Source: Pirellulaceae bacterium
GTDB lineage: Bacteria > Planctomycetota > Planctomycetia > Pirellulales > Pirellulaceae
Assembly (NCBI GenBank): GCA_028280445.1
Contig: JANQLU010000036.1
Coordinates: forward strand, 1 to 64,000
DNA length: 64,000 nt
Reading direction: 5' to 3'
Shown here in pieces: positions 8,505 to 18,714 of the stretch (the first letter of the stretch is position 1; every line of letters begins with the position of its first letter). Below the pieces are notes generated by a model. It was not told the DNA's origin. It saw only the letters and a program-made list of their open reading frames with translations, and ran no database searches. The translations under genes and the position numbers were made by a program.

Positions 8505-9617
8505 TTATCTTTTTGAAGCTTCGATCAATCGGCGCACATCACCGATCCCTCCTTTACAGTCTTTTTCTACGAAAGCTGACCAAATGACCGTATTTGCGTC
8601 ACAAGTGTTGATGACATTGACCAGGAATCTGTAGTTCGAGATGAGAACGAATTCTGCCGCCCCGTCAGGAATCCTTCCTACATTGGCGCGACACTGTTTG
8701 ACGGCGTTGACGATCTTGATACTTGGCAGATCATACATACGGTACCAGCAACCTGTCGGGCGATCTCTTAAGTACTGGTCTGTTGACCAATTCGGTGTTT
8801 GATCACGATGTCCATAACATCTGCCTGTACTCAGACAATCTTCTTTGGCTTCACCGGTATAAACGGAGACTTCACAAGTCCAGATGATTTCATCGGCTGC
8901 ATTCAACACATGAATTCTTTGTTCTTTTTCTAGGATGTATTGTCGATATTCACAACACTCGCAGTCTCCCCCAAACTCGAACCGATTCGAAAATTTGAAT
9001 CCCCACGTCCAATTGTCAGAAAATGCATGTCCATCAAAACCACAGTCATCGATCGTCGGTGAACCGAAATCATTGACAATCACACACTCACCATCTTCGC
9101 AGCCGTTCGAGGCAGTCACGCGATTCGTCACTGATGAGGCAAGTTGCTCGGCCTCGCCCGTCGGATCGACGAAGTCAATCGGCGAATTTGCAGAATACGT
9201 GTAGGGTTGTTGAACCATGGTTCCTTCGTTGAGCGGATCACGTGACAGCCAGCGCCCAGAACCCGGCAGGAGTGATCGTCTGCGCACATAGTAGTACTGA
9301 CTTTGTTCGTCAGCGCAATATCCAAATGCGCCTTTGTATTGGAAGCGGTTCGCGCCCACACCGGTACTTGCGACCGTCTCACCGAATCCACTGTACGCAT
9401 AACTGTGATCGACCGTCTGGCTGGCATCGGTGATTTGTCGCGTCGAACCCAGCCCATCAAAATGAAAGTAGTTCGTTTCCGTATCTTGATATTCGGATAT
9501 CAATTCGCCGAACTGATTCGGTTGATGGGTATATTCGGCGAGCAATTCTCCGTTGTTGTCGAGTTCGATTAGAAGGTTGTCGCTCAGTTCATCCCAGATA
9601 AATTGTGCCGTTGGCAT
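8505..9617 (-). CDS. RHS-core tip cassette 2 with Cys-rich C-terminus
   Basis: 370 residues from the ATG at 9617, preceded by AAAAAGGAAC at ideal spacing. A longer frame upstream overlaps cassette 1's gap and end in another frame and is rejected. Residues 1-130 repeat the core end: FIWDELSDN, FHFDGLGSTRQ, YAYSGFGE, GRWLSRDPLN, NSPIDFVDPTG. After that the sequence is specific to this cassette, with several Cys pairs (CECCEYR, DCLSTGRCYGH) and a final basic helix. The Cys distribution suggests an extracellular disulfide or metal-bound domain. No catalytic toxin signature is visible. It lies 82 bases after cassette 1 and directly abuts cassette 3. Confidence 0.75.
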   Translation of the reverse strand: MPTAQFIWDELSDNLLIELDNNGELLAEYTHQPNQFGELISEYQDTETNYFHFDGLGSTRQITDASQTVDHSYAYSGFGETVASTGVGANRFQYKGAFGYCADEQSQYYYVRRRSLLPGSGRWLSRDPLNEGTMVQQPYTYSANSPIDFVDPTGEAEQLASSVTNRVTASNGCEDGECVIVNDFGSPTIDDCGFDGHAFSDNWTWGFKFSNRFEFGGDCECCEYRQYILEKEQRIHVLNAADEIIWTCEVSVYTGEAKEDCLSTGRCYGHRDQTPNWSTDQYLRDRPTGCWYRMYDLPSIKIVNAVKQCRANVGRIPDGAAEFVLISNYRFLVNVINTCDANTVIWSAFVEKDCKGGIGDVRRLIEASKR

Positions 9618-9699
9618 CTCAGTTCCTTTTTGCACTCGTTGATCAATTCTTGACACCAGAGTCGGTGGTTTTTTATGGCTCGCGATTCGACGAACCCAA

Positions 9700-10797
9700 T
9701 CAATCACAACAACATCGGGTCCCGCAGCCAGACCCCCAGTTACCCAAATCGTCGTAAGCGTATTCCTCTTGTTGACACATGATTTCATCCCATTCCGCAT
9801 TAATGACTTTTTCTGCCTTGGATTTTATTTGTTCCAAGGCTTCGTCATCGCATTTGCAACATTCGCTTCTATTGATGTAGTAATACTTTGTTAATGCGAT
9901 GAGGAAGGCGCCTCGAACTGAATCAATAAAGGTTTCGAGTTGCTCAGGGGTTGGAGTGTAGTTGGCCCCTTCTGGCAAGCTTGCCGGAGGCGTATTAAAG
10001 CCAAGTTTGCGTTCGACACCTTCAACCAACAGGCAGAGTTTATCTACCGGAGTTTCACCACCGGGTTCGAGTCCAACATCATCGATGATTTCAATGGGTG
10101 AACGCATGCCGCCAATATCGACTACGTCGAATCGGTCGAATTTGATTTCTACCACCTCACAATCAACAATTGCAAATCCTCTTGATTTGTGCCATTGCCA
10201 GGTTTGAGTTCCGGGCGCAGCAACGCCTCCGGCGTCAGCGGTGAATGTTTGCTTGATTTTGAGTCTGTAACCGAAATCGCAGTCCATCTTCGGCGGTTCT
10301 TCGACCTCGTGTTCCCACGTACCGTCGACTTCGAGACCCGAGGAGTCGATCAACGTTGTCGGATTGTTTCGAACAAATATGAAAAGTCCGGTACCATCGA
10401 CAAAACCGAGCGGATCGCGCGACACCCAGCGGCCCAGTGAAGGCTGGTAATTTCTACGTCTCACGTAGTATCGATCGGTCTCATCGTCGGCATAGTAGCC
10501 GTTGGCGCCATGGTATTTAAATGGGGTTGTGCCTGAGCCTGAACTCGCGTGAGTCGCGCCCCAGGCATCGTAGACGAATTTGTTAGTGACCGTGTGCGCG
10601 GAATCAGTTGTTTCGCGCGTCGAGCCTTGCCCGTCGAAATGGTAGAACATCGTCTCCTGACTCTGCGGTTGTCTAGAAATCAATTCGCTATATGGACCCG
10701 CCAAATGCGTATACTCGACAGCGGTGGCGTCAACTCCATCAAGCTCCGCCAGAACGTTATCGCCTAATTCGTCCCAAATGAATTTTTTCGTGGGCAT
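9700..10797 (-). CDS. RHS-core tip cassette 1 with Cys-rich C-terminus
   Basis: 365 residues with its own ribosome site (GAAAGGAC) and ATG, starting 42 bases after the stop of the large YD-repeat gene. The start MPTKKFIWDELGDN is exactly where an intact RHS protein would continue (usually ...TTKFIWDG...). The core end includes FHFDGQGSTRE, YDAWGATHAS, GRWVSRDPLG and IDSSG; the last departs from the usual DPxG, so the second Asp-Pro of the autoproteolysis site is changed to Asp-Ser. The variable end (about residues 160-365) is acidic and finishes with CGTRCCC. No immunity partner. Confidence 0.77.
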   Translation of the reverse strand: MPTKKFIWDELGDNVLAELDGVDATAVEYTHLAGPYSELISRQPQSQETMFYHFDGQGSTRETTDSAHTVTNKFVYDAWGATHASSGSGTTPFKYHGANGYYADDETDRYYVRRRNYQPSLGRWVSRDPLGFVDGTGLFIFVRNNPTTLIDSSGLEVDGTWEHEVEEPPKMDCDFGYRLKIKQTFTADAGGVAAPGTQTWQWHKSRGFAIVDCEVVEIKFDRFDVVDIGGMRSPIEIIDDVGLEPGGETPVDKLCLLVEGVERKLGFNTPPASLPEGANYTPTPEQLETFIDSVRGAFLIALTKYYYINRSECCKCDDEALEQIKSKAEKVINAEWDEIMCQQEEYAYDDLGNWGSGCGTRCCCD

Positions 10798-10839
10798 CTG
10801 AATGTCCTTTCATAACCGCGGCATTTTTTGCGCATGTCA

Positions 10840-13800
10840 CTATGTTGTCTTCAACACACGTCGAAGATTTGCGTTGTAGCTCATCGTAACGCGTGTGCCA
10901 TCTGGCAAAGCGACAACCGTATTTTGGTTTTCATAGTCCCACAGCCATGTAGAACGTTCACCGTTGCCGGAAACGGCCGTGTGTTGATTTCCGTTTTGAT
11001 CAAAGTCGTAAGTAATGGTGTCCGTTGGTGTTGTGCTGGAAACCAACTGGTCTGCTACATCATAGAGATTGGTTGTTTCCGCACCGTCTTGATTGTTCGA
11101 TAAACGATTTCCCACTGGGTCGTAGGTAAACGTGGTATTGTACGCATTGGCACCCGATCGATGTTCGTTGACTAGCTGGTAAGTGGCATCGTAGGTCCAA
11201 GTCACTCGATCACCGTTGAGCTCCAGCACACTCGTCCGATTTCCTGCGGAATCGTAGCCATATTCAAACGTCGAAATCGGACTGCCTGAAACCGGCTCGT
11301 TGGCGAGGAATTTCAAATGATTGGCGACATCATAAATAGAAGACGCGCGAATTCCGTTGGCCAGTAATTTGGTGGCCACGCGTCCGGCAGCGTCATAATT
11401 AATCGTCGTGGTCTGTCCTTGAGGATTGATGACCGTGTTGAGGCGGCTCGTCGCATCGTAGCTGTAGGTAAACAACCCTCCATCACCATCCATCATCGTT
11501 GCGCGATTACCGACCGTGTCAAATGAATAGGTCAGGGTTTTTCCAAAAGGATTGCCAGTGGATTCTATTTGGTTTAGCGAAGTATGTTGATACGCATAGT
11601 CACCGGTTGAGTCTTGCATCATGGTCCGGTTGCCGACCGCATCATACTCGAATGTGACCAATGAACCGTCCGGATAGAGCTGACCCGTCATCCGGCCTAC
11701 CGAATCATAAGAATAGGTGGTCGTATGACCATTACCGTCAATACGCTGGCTGTTCTTTCCACCGGTGTCATAGACGCTTGTTGTGATTCGACCCAACGGA
11801 TCGATTTGTTCTGTTTGCCGACCAACGGCGTCGTACACGAATGTATAACTGAAACCGCGAGCATTCGTCAGCTTGACCTTGCGATCAACGGCGTCGTAAA
11901 CGTACGTGGTTCGGTGTCCCAGCGCATTGACATCCGCAGTATTACGATCTGCCAAATCGTAAACGGTAGTGCTCCAGTGCCCATTCGCATCGATCGATGT
12001 CGTGTGCCGTCCGGCCGCATCATAGATATTGGTCCGTCGATGACCCAGTGAATTTTCAACGGACTCCGTACGGCCCGCCTGGTCATAAGAAATTGTGGTG
12101 GTACTGCCTATTGCATTGATTCGCGCAACCGCCCGCCCCACTGCGTTGTAAATGGTGGTGCTTCGATGACCAAACGGATTCTCGTTGGCAACATTTCTGC
12201 CAATCGCATCATAGACCGCGGTAGTTTTGTAACCCAATGGATTTTCCTGAGTTATCGCTTGGCCTACGGCGTCATAAATCGTTGTTCTTCGATTTCCGTT
12301 GGCATCGATTGTCGAACTGATACGATTGACAGCGTCATACGTGGTCGTCGTGGTAAATCCCAACGCGTTTACCGTTGCCACTTGCGCGCCAACGGCGTTG
12401 TAAACGGACGTCGAGCGAAATCCCAGTGCGTTTACACGTGCAATCGATTGACCGATGCGATCATAAACGGTTGTCGTGACAGAGCCCGACGGACTTGTTG
12501 AACTCGTTAGCTGACCGGCAGCGTCATAGCTGCTCGTAGAACGGTGTCCCAGTGGATTGATATTTGCAATATTCCGATCAGCGACATTGTAAACCGCGGT
12601 AGAGCGGAGCCCCAACGCATTTACCGAAGCAATGATGCGACCATCCGAATCGTAAACCGTGGTTGTGGAATTGCCTAACGGATCAATCGCACCGATTGTT
12701 CGTCCAACAGCGTCATAAACAGCAGTAGCACGAGCCCCAAGCGGATTTTCGGTCGTAATGAGCTGACTGGCTGAGTTGTACGTGCTGGTGGTTCGAGCTC
12801 CTAACGCGTTGATCACAGCAGTTCGCCGACCGGCAAGGTCGTAGACAGTCGTCGTTCGCTCACCCAGCGCGTTTTCACCGGCAATTTGCTGCGATGCAGA
12901 ATTGTAGATAAACGTTGACCGATTGCCCAACGAATCGATCACAGCGTTTTTGCGCCCTAACGAGTCGTAAGCGATCGTTGAGCGAAAACCAAGTGCATTG
13001 ATGGCAACCGTTGGACGATTGGCCGAATTAAAAACAGTCGTCGTTCGATGACCGAAGGGATTTTCGTTGGCGACGGTTCGATTGTTCCGGTCGTAGACAA
13101 CAGTCGATCGAAAACCAAGTGCGTTTTGCATGGCAACTGTGCGTCCAGCCGCATCATAAACACGTGTCGTTCGGTGACCGAACGGATTCTCAGTATCGAC
13201 GAGTTGATCTGCGCAATCGAAGGTAAATGACCGAATATTGCCAAGTGGATTTACTCGAGCCACAACCTTGCCGGTCGCATTGTAAACAACCGTATTTATT
13301 TCCCCTAGCGGATTCTCCGTAGAAACCAGCCGGCTGTTGCTGTTAAACGTATTCGTAGTCGTATTGCCCAACGGATTAGTCGTAGCAATCCGCCGACCGT
13401 TGTTGTTATATAGATAGGTGGTCACATGTCCGAGCGCGTCCATTGATGAAGTTACCCGGTTGACGTCGTCCCGGGTCAACGTCGAACGATGTCCCAAAGC
13501 ATTTTCAACTGAAATCCGTCGACCCGCAGCATTGTGGGTAAACGAGGTGCGGCTGCCAAGCGGATCGACGTCCGCAATGATGTTTCCATTGGAATCAAAT
13601 ACGCTAGTCCAAATCGCACCCAGCGGATTCGTGACCGACTCACGTTGGTTGTAGCGGTTGTAAGTATACGTGGTTCGGTTTCCCAGCGCATTCAGGACCG
13701 CCGCCACCTGATCACTGGTGTTCCACACATAGGTTGTACGGTTTCCCAATTGATCCTCGACTGACTCTATTCGATCGCTGTTGTCGAAATGATAAGTCGT

Positions 13801-15195
13801 GCGATTGCCCAACGGTTGTATGACACCCGCAATCCGCGGACCAGCGTTACTGGTTGAATGTTGCAAAAACGTTGTAATATTTCCTAACGGGTTTTGTGTC
13901 GTCTCGACAATTCCGTTTTTCCAAGTATTCGTCCAGATATTCCCTAACGGGTTTTGTCGCGATATCAGGTTCAACTGACTATCGTAAGTCAGTGTCGTCA
14001 CACATCCGCGCGCGTTGGTGATCGTCGTTGTTTTGTTCTCTGTCGAATAGCTGTACGTTGTGATGTGCCCCATAGGATTCTGGAACGAGGACAAACGTGA
14101 AGCGCTGTCGTAGGTGTAAGTAAAACGATTGCCCTCAGGATCCAATGTCGAGGTGATGCGATGACTGCCGTCGTAAGTAAAACTGGTCGTACAGAGTTCG
14201 GGAGTTACAAATTTGACCAGATTGTTGTTGCCGTCGATTTCAAACTGTGTGACACGCCCTGAAGGGTCAGTGATGCTTTCCAAACTCTTGACTATAAAGC
14301 CAGAATACGAGTAGGTTGTTACAGCTCCCGTAGGATCGGTGATCGTTTCCAGAACCGAAGGAGTGCCCGAATAAGACAATGTTGTGACGGCTCCGGCCAC
14401 GTCTTCCGTATTGATCAACTTCCCGTTGGAATCGTACTTTATTTGAAAGCCGTTAGGACGCGTTTCTGTCCATGTATTACTGATTTTTTGCAACTGACTA
14501 TCAGAGCCTGCCGGCGGTTTATAAAAACCATTCACGTCCTTGTCTGTAAATGTTAAAACTCGTCCGTCACCCCGATGGATTTCCGCTATTGAACTATTGA
14601 CCTCATCTACCCAACGCGTATGTCGATCACTTACACCAAAACCCAACGCACTCGATTCAGTCGACAACGAGTTGTAAGTCAGCGCAACTACCGAATTAGC
14701 AGCTCCGCTTCGCGGTGGAGAAAGCTGAACCATTATATTGCCAATGGCCGGGTTGTAGCCACAAAAACAAGTTGACGTACATCCTGGACCCGGACCTCCG
14801 CCGCCTGGATCACCTTCATCGATCCCGGGTCGTTCGTTACAACCTCCTCCCGATGAAGTAATGTTCGTTACGTCTAAACCTGCAACGCTAAACGCTTGGA
14901 CATCATCGATAACCCCGTCGAGACCATCGACTCCAGAGGAGCTACCATCATTCTTTGACCCGCAACCGCAACCATCATCAGCTCCGGTTTCGCCTGTTCC
15001 TCCAGCAGATCCGCCACCCGGTAAAATTGACCAGCTGGCTCCTTCGACGATGCCTCCACCATCACATCCGCTGCACCCATCAATGCCGCGATTTGAGCCG
15101 ATTGCCCACATTGAAATCAGGTCGTTGCAGCCTTCTTTGGGTTCGTTTTCAGGACCTGCTGAGCCCGTAAAAATTTCTGAGAAGGTAAATGGCAT
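10840..15195 (-). CDS. Giant YD-repeat (RHS) protein lacking the core C-terminus
   Basis: 1451 residues. Residues 1-140 are Gly/Cys/Ser-rich and low in complexity (CSGCDGGG, GCGCGSK, CFCGYNP) with no clear signal peptide. From about residue 145 an RHS shell begins (YNSLSTES, FGVSDRHTRWVDEV), followed by YD repeats. The middle, about residues 370-1170, is a near-perfect tandem of 21-residue units of the type NALGxRSTxVYDxxGR. RHS shells form a beta-barrel cocoon that encloses a C-terminal effector or presents adhesive tips. The protein stops at MSYNANLRRVLKTT, just before the conserved FIWDxxx segment that normally closes the shell; that segment is supplied by three downstream cassettes. Function unknown; cell-surface or contact-dependent roles are typical for the family. 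Confidence 0.85.
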   Translation of the reverse strand: MPFTFSEIFTGSAGPENEPKEGCNDLISMWAIGSNRGIDGCSGCDGGGIVEGASWSILPGGGSAGGTGETGADDGCGCGSKNDGSSSGVDGLDGVIDDVQAFSVAGLDVTNITSSGGGCNERPGIDEGDPGGGGPGPGCTSTCFCGYNPAIGNIMVQLSPPRSGAANSVVALTYNSLSTESSALGFGVSDRHTRWVDEVNSSIAEIHRGDGRVLTFTDKDVNGFYKPPAGSDSQLQKISNTWTETRPNGFQIKYDSNGKLINTEDVAGAVTTLSYSGTPSVLETITDPTGAVTTYSYSGFIVKSLESITDPSGRVTQFEIDGNNNLVKFVTPELCTTSFTYDGSHRITSTLDPEGNRFTYTYDSASRLSSFQNPMGHITTYSYSTENKTTTITNARGCVTTLTYDSQLNLISRQNPLGNIWTNTWKNGIVETTQNPLGNITTFLQHSTSNAGPRIAGVIQPLGNRTTYHFDNSDRIESVEDQLGNRTTYVWNTSDQVAAVLNALGNRTTYTYNRYNQRESVTNPLGAIWTSVFDSNGNIIADVDPLGSRTSFTHNAAGRRISVENALGHRSTLTRDDVNRVTSSMDALGHVTTYLYNNNGRRIATTNPLGNTTTNTFNSNSRLVSTENPLGEINTVVYNATGKVVARVNPLGNIRSFTFDCADQLVDTENPFGHRTTRVYDAAGRTVAMQNALGFRSTVVYDRNNRTVANENPFGHRTTTVFNSANRPTVAINALGFRSTIAYDSLGRKNAVIDSLGNRSTFIYNSASQQIAGENALGERTTTVYDLAGRRTAVINALGARTTSTYNSASQLITTENPLGARATAVYDAVGRTIGAIDPLGNSTTTVYDSDGRIIASVNALGLRSTAVYNVADRNIANINPLGHRSTSSYDAAGQLTSSTSPSGSVTTTVYDRIGQSIARVNALGFRSTSVYNAVGAQVATVNALGFTTTTTYDAVNRISSTIDANGNRRTTIYDAVGQAITQENPLGYKTTAVYDAIGRNVANENPFGHRSTTIYNAVGRAVARINAIGSTTTISYDQAGRTESVENSLGHRRTNIYDAAGRHTTSIDANGHWSTTVYDLADRNTADVNALGHRTTYVYDAVDRKVKLTNARGFSYTFVYDAVGRQTEQIDPLGRITTSVYDTGGKNSQRIDGNGHTTTYSYDSVGRMTGQLYPDGSLVTFEYDAVGNRTMMQDSTGDYAYQHTSLNQIESTGNPFGKTLTYSFDTVGNRATMMDGDGGLFTYSYDATSRLNTVINPQGQTTTINYDAAGRVATKLLANGIRASSIYDVANHLKFLANEPVSGSPISTFEYGYDSAGNRTSVLELNGDRVTWTYDATYQLVNEHRSGANAYNTTFTYDPVGNRLSNNQDGAETTNLYDVADQLVSSTTPTDTITYDFDQNGNQHTAVSGNGERSTWLWDYENQNTVVALPDGTRVTMSYNANLRRVLKTT
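11690..14080 (-). repeat. Tandem 63-bp coding repeats of the RHS gene
   Basis: About 35 to 38 consecutive units of 63 bases encoding 21 residues each. The unit encodes N-(A/P)-(L/F)-G-x-R-(S/T)-T-x-x-Y-(D/N)-x-x-(G/S)-R-x-x-x-x-x. Alternating NALGFRS and NPFGHRT units show higher-order repeats, consistent with unequal recombination. The exact ends are approximate. Confidence 0.8.
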
Positions 15196-15442
15196 GCTGC
15201 CCTCCTGCCATATTTAGTGGACCAAAGTTGATTAAGAATTGAGAATTCCTAACGGACACTTGATTCTTAGCCACACGTTTATGATGCGTCAAGAAATTAT
15301 AAGGCCACGTAAAACTTCCATAGATTTTTCGGTTTACAAGTCATGAAAGTAATATGAGTGAAAACAACTGTGAAAATCCACGGAACAGCTTTTTTTGAGA
15401 CTACAGATATTCGTGCATTTCGTAGCACTGACTCATGGGGTG

Positions 15443-18004
15443 TTACTTCTTCAATCGTTTTTCCCGAATTCGTTTCCTGATTGCGTCAAAATGTTCAAGC
15501 ATGTAGTCGGGCTTGCGCGGTCGGTATTGGCCTACTTCATCGGAAAATGAAAATCGAACTTTAGGCAGCGTCAAACGCATGAGATTGCGCTCGTACTGCG
15601 ACGGCGTGTAGCCATAGTAATAAACCTCAATCTCTTGAAGATTTGGAAACGAGCGCAATTGCTTCAAACACGCCGACGGTGGTGGGCTATACAAAATCAA
15701 CTTTTTCAAATTCTTGAGCGTGCCAATTTTTTCTAAACGACGAGAGCTGATTTGCAACGTTTCGAGATTTTCAAATACGGCCAAACATGACAGATCAGTC
15801 GGACAAAAATCCGTTGGGAAGTAAAGTTCTTTGAGTGATTTTGCACAACGAACTTTTGCTAATCGTTCTTTCAACTCTTTCCCGCCAAGCTTTGGAGAAT
15901 CAACTTCGTCGTAATCGTAGTAGTTGACTGCAGCAATCCAACGTTCATCAAAACTTACCGCTTCGGCCAGGCCGCAATTTCCCAACACTTCCAACAGGCT
16001 GTCTTTAGTCACCGTGCCGGGAAAATAACAACTCGCTTTTTTGTTTTTGGTCTCGGAAACAAATAGTAAATGGCTGTTTTCACCAAAAAACTTTGCTCCC
16101 TTTACTTTGGCGATTTGTTCGGCCATCTCCTTTCTCATGAAACTGAGAAATTCGTTGGCACTTGAATTTCGCAAGCCAAAGAAAATATCCCATATCAATT
16201 CTGAGTTGACAAAAAAGGTTTCTGAATTAGCCATCGGCCCTGGCGCGTATTTTACCGACACCGCGGCATCGCCATCGAGTACCAACGCCCAAAAGAAATC
16301 GGAGCATTCGATTTTTTGATTGCCCGAAACCTCGACCGTGATTTCCAAGTTTTTCATCGGATGTGCTGGAATCGGAGTTTCCGATGGTCCGCTTGATTCT
16401 GTCGACGCCAAATCAGACAGCGGCTGCAGAACATTTGAATTCAACATAATCATGCAACTGGCGGGCAAGTTTTCGATGGCTCTCCAATCGTCCAACGACA
16501 GAGGCGCTGGTCCAGAGATATTCAAATATCCGATTTGACCAAGGTAGTTTTTGACTTTGGCAAAATCGCCAGATTTGTTCAGTTTAAACGTGAAGTATCC
16601 ATGAAATTTCGGAGGCGATTTGACTTGAGAACCAGTGACCTCGGCGTCCAAATGCAACACGCCCAATTCATCGCTTTTCAAAAACTCCGCCAATTGTTCA
16701 TGCGTCACCTCGCCTTCGATACTCAATCCTGTTGTTCGCAACCTTATCGGCTCCACTGCCGAACTAAAATTTTTAAATGTTGCGTCGTCCATTTGCCAAT
16801 CTTTCAGGAGTTTGATCGCACGAATGTCCCGTTTGGATTTCAAATCAACTCTCGCGACGACCTGCTGCTGATACCAGTCATTGTCAGTGACTACCAAATC
16901 AGATTCCCGACCAAAAGACCGATGAAAGATTTTGACTTTACGCGCCAGGTCAAATCTGGTTTCGTCGGTCACGCTTGTAACCAGAGTAAACAGATCGTAG
17001 CGCAACTCGATAGCGGCAAAGGCGGTAACCAAAATCAGGATCATCGGCGACCACAGACTAAAATGTTTCAAGTAAAATTTTCGTGAACGGTTCAAAGCCC
17101 CGATCGGCTCGGAAGCGGGTTCGTCACGTAGTTGCTTTTTTCGAAACAACAATACACTGACAGCCAAATATGGCAACGAATAAAAGATCATCGCCGTAAT
17201 TGGAACAGCCGATTCATCGCCGCCGAAACGATCACCGACATAGAGACCAAAACAGGTCGTAAAAAAGATGCAATAGGGAATAAAAAATGCGACAACTTGC
17301 ATTCGCGAGTTCAAAAAGTTCACGACAATCCCGGGTAGAAACCCGAATACCAACGCCAACGACAGCCATCCCAACCAGTCAACTTTTCTCAAATACAAAT
17401 CGGAACTAATTACTAAAAATGCCAGCAACAAAAAAGCCGCGATCATCGTGTGAACTCGTTTCCATTTCGCTTCCGGCCGATTTTTTTTGTAACGCGCAAT
17501 GGCAAACTCGATAAAAAATGTGAGCAATGCAAAAATGGCACATATCGAAGCAATCGTGCCCACCACGCGCCACGAAGCAATTCTCAAAGCCGAACCAGAT
17601 TCATCGCCGTAGTAACTGTACGGCTCGATATCCACATCCCAAAGCCGGTTTTCGCGAGTGGTGTAACAGAAAAAGAAGATTAAAAAAACGCAACTGGCAA
17701 ATGCGAAAACCCGCATCCCAACCGTTCGATGTTTTGACGCCACAATAAACGGCAACGGAGCAATACAACCAGCAGCAGCACACAACAGCAACTGGCTCAT
17801 CGTCAGCAACGAAAAACCATCAAACCAACCCGCTATGAAATCCGGCCATTCGCTCAAGTCGATATACTGCGATGTGAGTCGGCAACAAAAACAACAAGCA
17901 AGAATTAAAAACACGGGCAAAGCAATGGAGAGGATTGCCATATCAAACATTCGAGGCTTGAAGAAAAACGACCATTTCTTTTTCGATTGAACCGTCTCAG
18001 TCAT
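15443..18004 (-). CDS. Polytopic membrane protein with C-terminal leucine-rich repeats
   Basis: About 853 residues from the ATG at 18004; a TTG at 18040 extends it by 12. The N-terminal third holds about eight hydrophobic helices (to about residue 350), with large polar residues between. The rest is a globular domain ending in irregular leucine-rich repeats (NLETLQISSRRLEKIGTLKN, NLKKLILYSPP, NLQEIEVYYYG). Planctomycetes carry many such membrane/LRR proteins of unknown role. It is in the same direction as the RHS operon but 250 bases upstream of it, with a long gap, so it is probably a separate unit. No enzyme motif is visible. Confidence 0.7.
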   Translation of the reverse strand: MTETVQSKKKWSFFFKPRMFDMAILSIALPVFLILACCFCCRLTSQYIDLSEWPDFIAGWFDGFSLLTMSQLLLCAAAGCIAPLPFIVASKHRTVGMRVFAFASCVFLIFFFCYTTRENRLWDVDIEPYSYYGDESGSALRIASWRVVGTIASICAIFALLTFFIEFAIARYKKNRPEAKWKRVHTMIAAFLLLAFLVISSDLYLRKVDWLGWLSLALVFGFLPGIVVNFLNSRMQVVAFFIPYCIFFTTCFGLYVGDRFGGDESAVPITAMIFYSLPYLAVSVLLFRKKQLRDEPASEPIGALNRSRKFYLKHFSLWSPMILILVTAFAAIELRYDLFTLVTSVTDETRFDLARKVKIFHRSFGRESDLVVTDNDWYQQQVVARVDLKSKRDIRAIKLLKDWQMDDATFKNFSSAVEPIRLRTTGLSIEGEVTHEQLAEFLKSDELGVLHLDAEVTGSQVKSPPKFHGYFTFKLNKSGDFAKVKNYLGQIGYLNISGPAPLSLDDWRAIENLPASCMIMLNSNVLQPLSDLASTESSGPSETPIPAHPMKNLEITVEVSGNQKIECSDFFWALVLDGDAAVSVKYAPGPMANSETFFVNSELIWDIFFGLRNSSANEFLSFMRKEMAEQIAKVKGAKFFGENSHLLFVSETKNKKASCYFPGTVTKDSLLEVLGNCGLAEAVSFDERWIAAVNYYDYDEVDSPKLGGKELKERLAKVRCAKSLKELYFPTDFCPTDLSCLAVFENLETLQISSRRLEKIGTLKNLKKLILYSPPPSACLKQLRSFPNLQEIEVYYYGYTPSQYERNLMRLTLPKVRFSFSDEVGQYRPRKPDYMLEHFDAIRKRIREKRLKK

Positions 18005-18040
18005 TGGTTGTATTTGCCTATCGTGTTTCGAGTCATTCAA

Positions 18041-18714
18041 AAATTTGAAACTGCACTTACTCGCCGCCTAAATATTTGGCGCAAAGTTTATTGCGTATGT
18101 GCTGCAAATAAGCATCAAAATAATCAGAAATTTTCGGCGCGTAATTGGTTTTCTTATCAGCTTGAAACGCGATGTTAATTTTGGGCAACAACGGCGCGAC
18201 AACAAAGACAGGACAAAAAAATCAACAACGTGGGCAACAGAATTGCGATCGCCGCCACATCAAAGGCACGAGGCCGCCAAAACCCCCATTTTGTTTTCGC
18301 GTGATCCATTCAAGTAATTCGTTTTCGACGATCAATATTGCGAGCTATCTTTCCAATTTTTTGACACAACCTGACCAATATTCTGCAAACTAATGATACC
18401 CATAAAGCGAACATCGCGCCGTCGTTCGCACGTCAGGTGACCATTTGAAAAATAAACTCGTGTTAGAAATTTGTTCAACAAACCGCACAGTTTGCGTCCT
18501 GGAGATTTTCTAACTAGAATCGATGGCGTGCCTCGATCAATATTTCCCATCACCGACGAGGCTGACCGAAATTTGGCACCTATCACCATTCATCACCTAC
18601 CACTTCCGACGGATTCAGCGGATTCAAATTTTTCGATTTACCATTGCCTCAACTCCAAGTTTTTGTTTTCATACTTGTTTGCCCCTCCTTGATAAATCTA
18701 ATCCATCAAAAAAT
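18041..18714. other. Intergenic region without recognised genes
   Basis: About 670 bases between divergent genes. Only short frames of poor composition are present. No palindromic repeat family member was seen here, unlike most long gaps in the window. It should hold the promoters of both neighbours. Confidence 0.4.

Noticed and set aside
7218..10797. RHS tips as polymorphic toxins with immunity genes
   Set aside because: No known toxin motif is recognised, and no small immunity genes lie between the cassettes; the genes are nearly contiguous.
11690..14080. Regular 63-bp repeats considered as a CRISPR array
   Set aside because: The repeats are in frame, encode YD motifs and have no separate unique spacers. 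It is a coding tandem array, and no cas genes are nearby.
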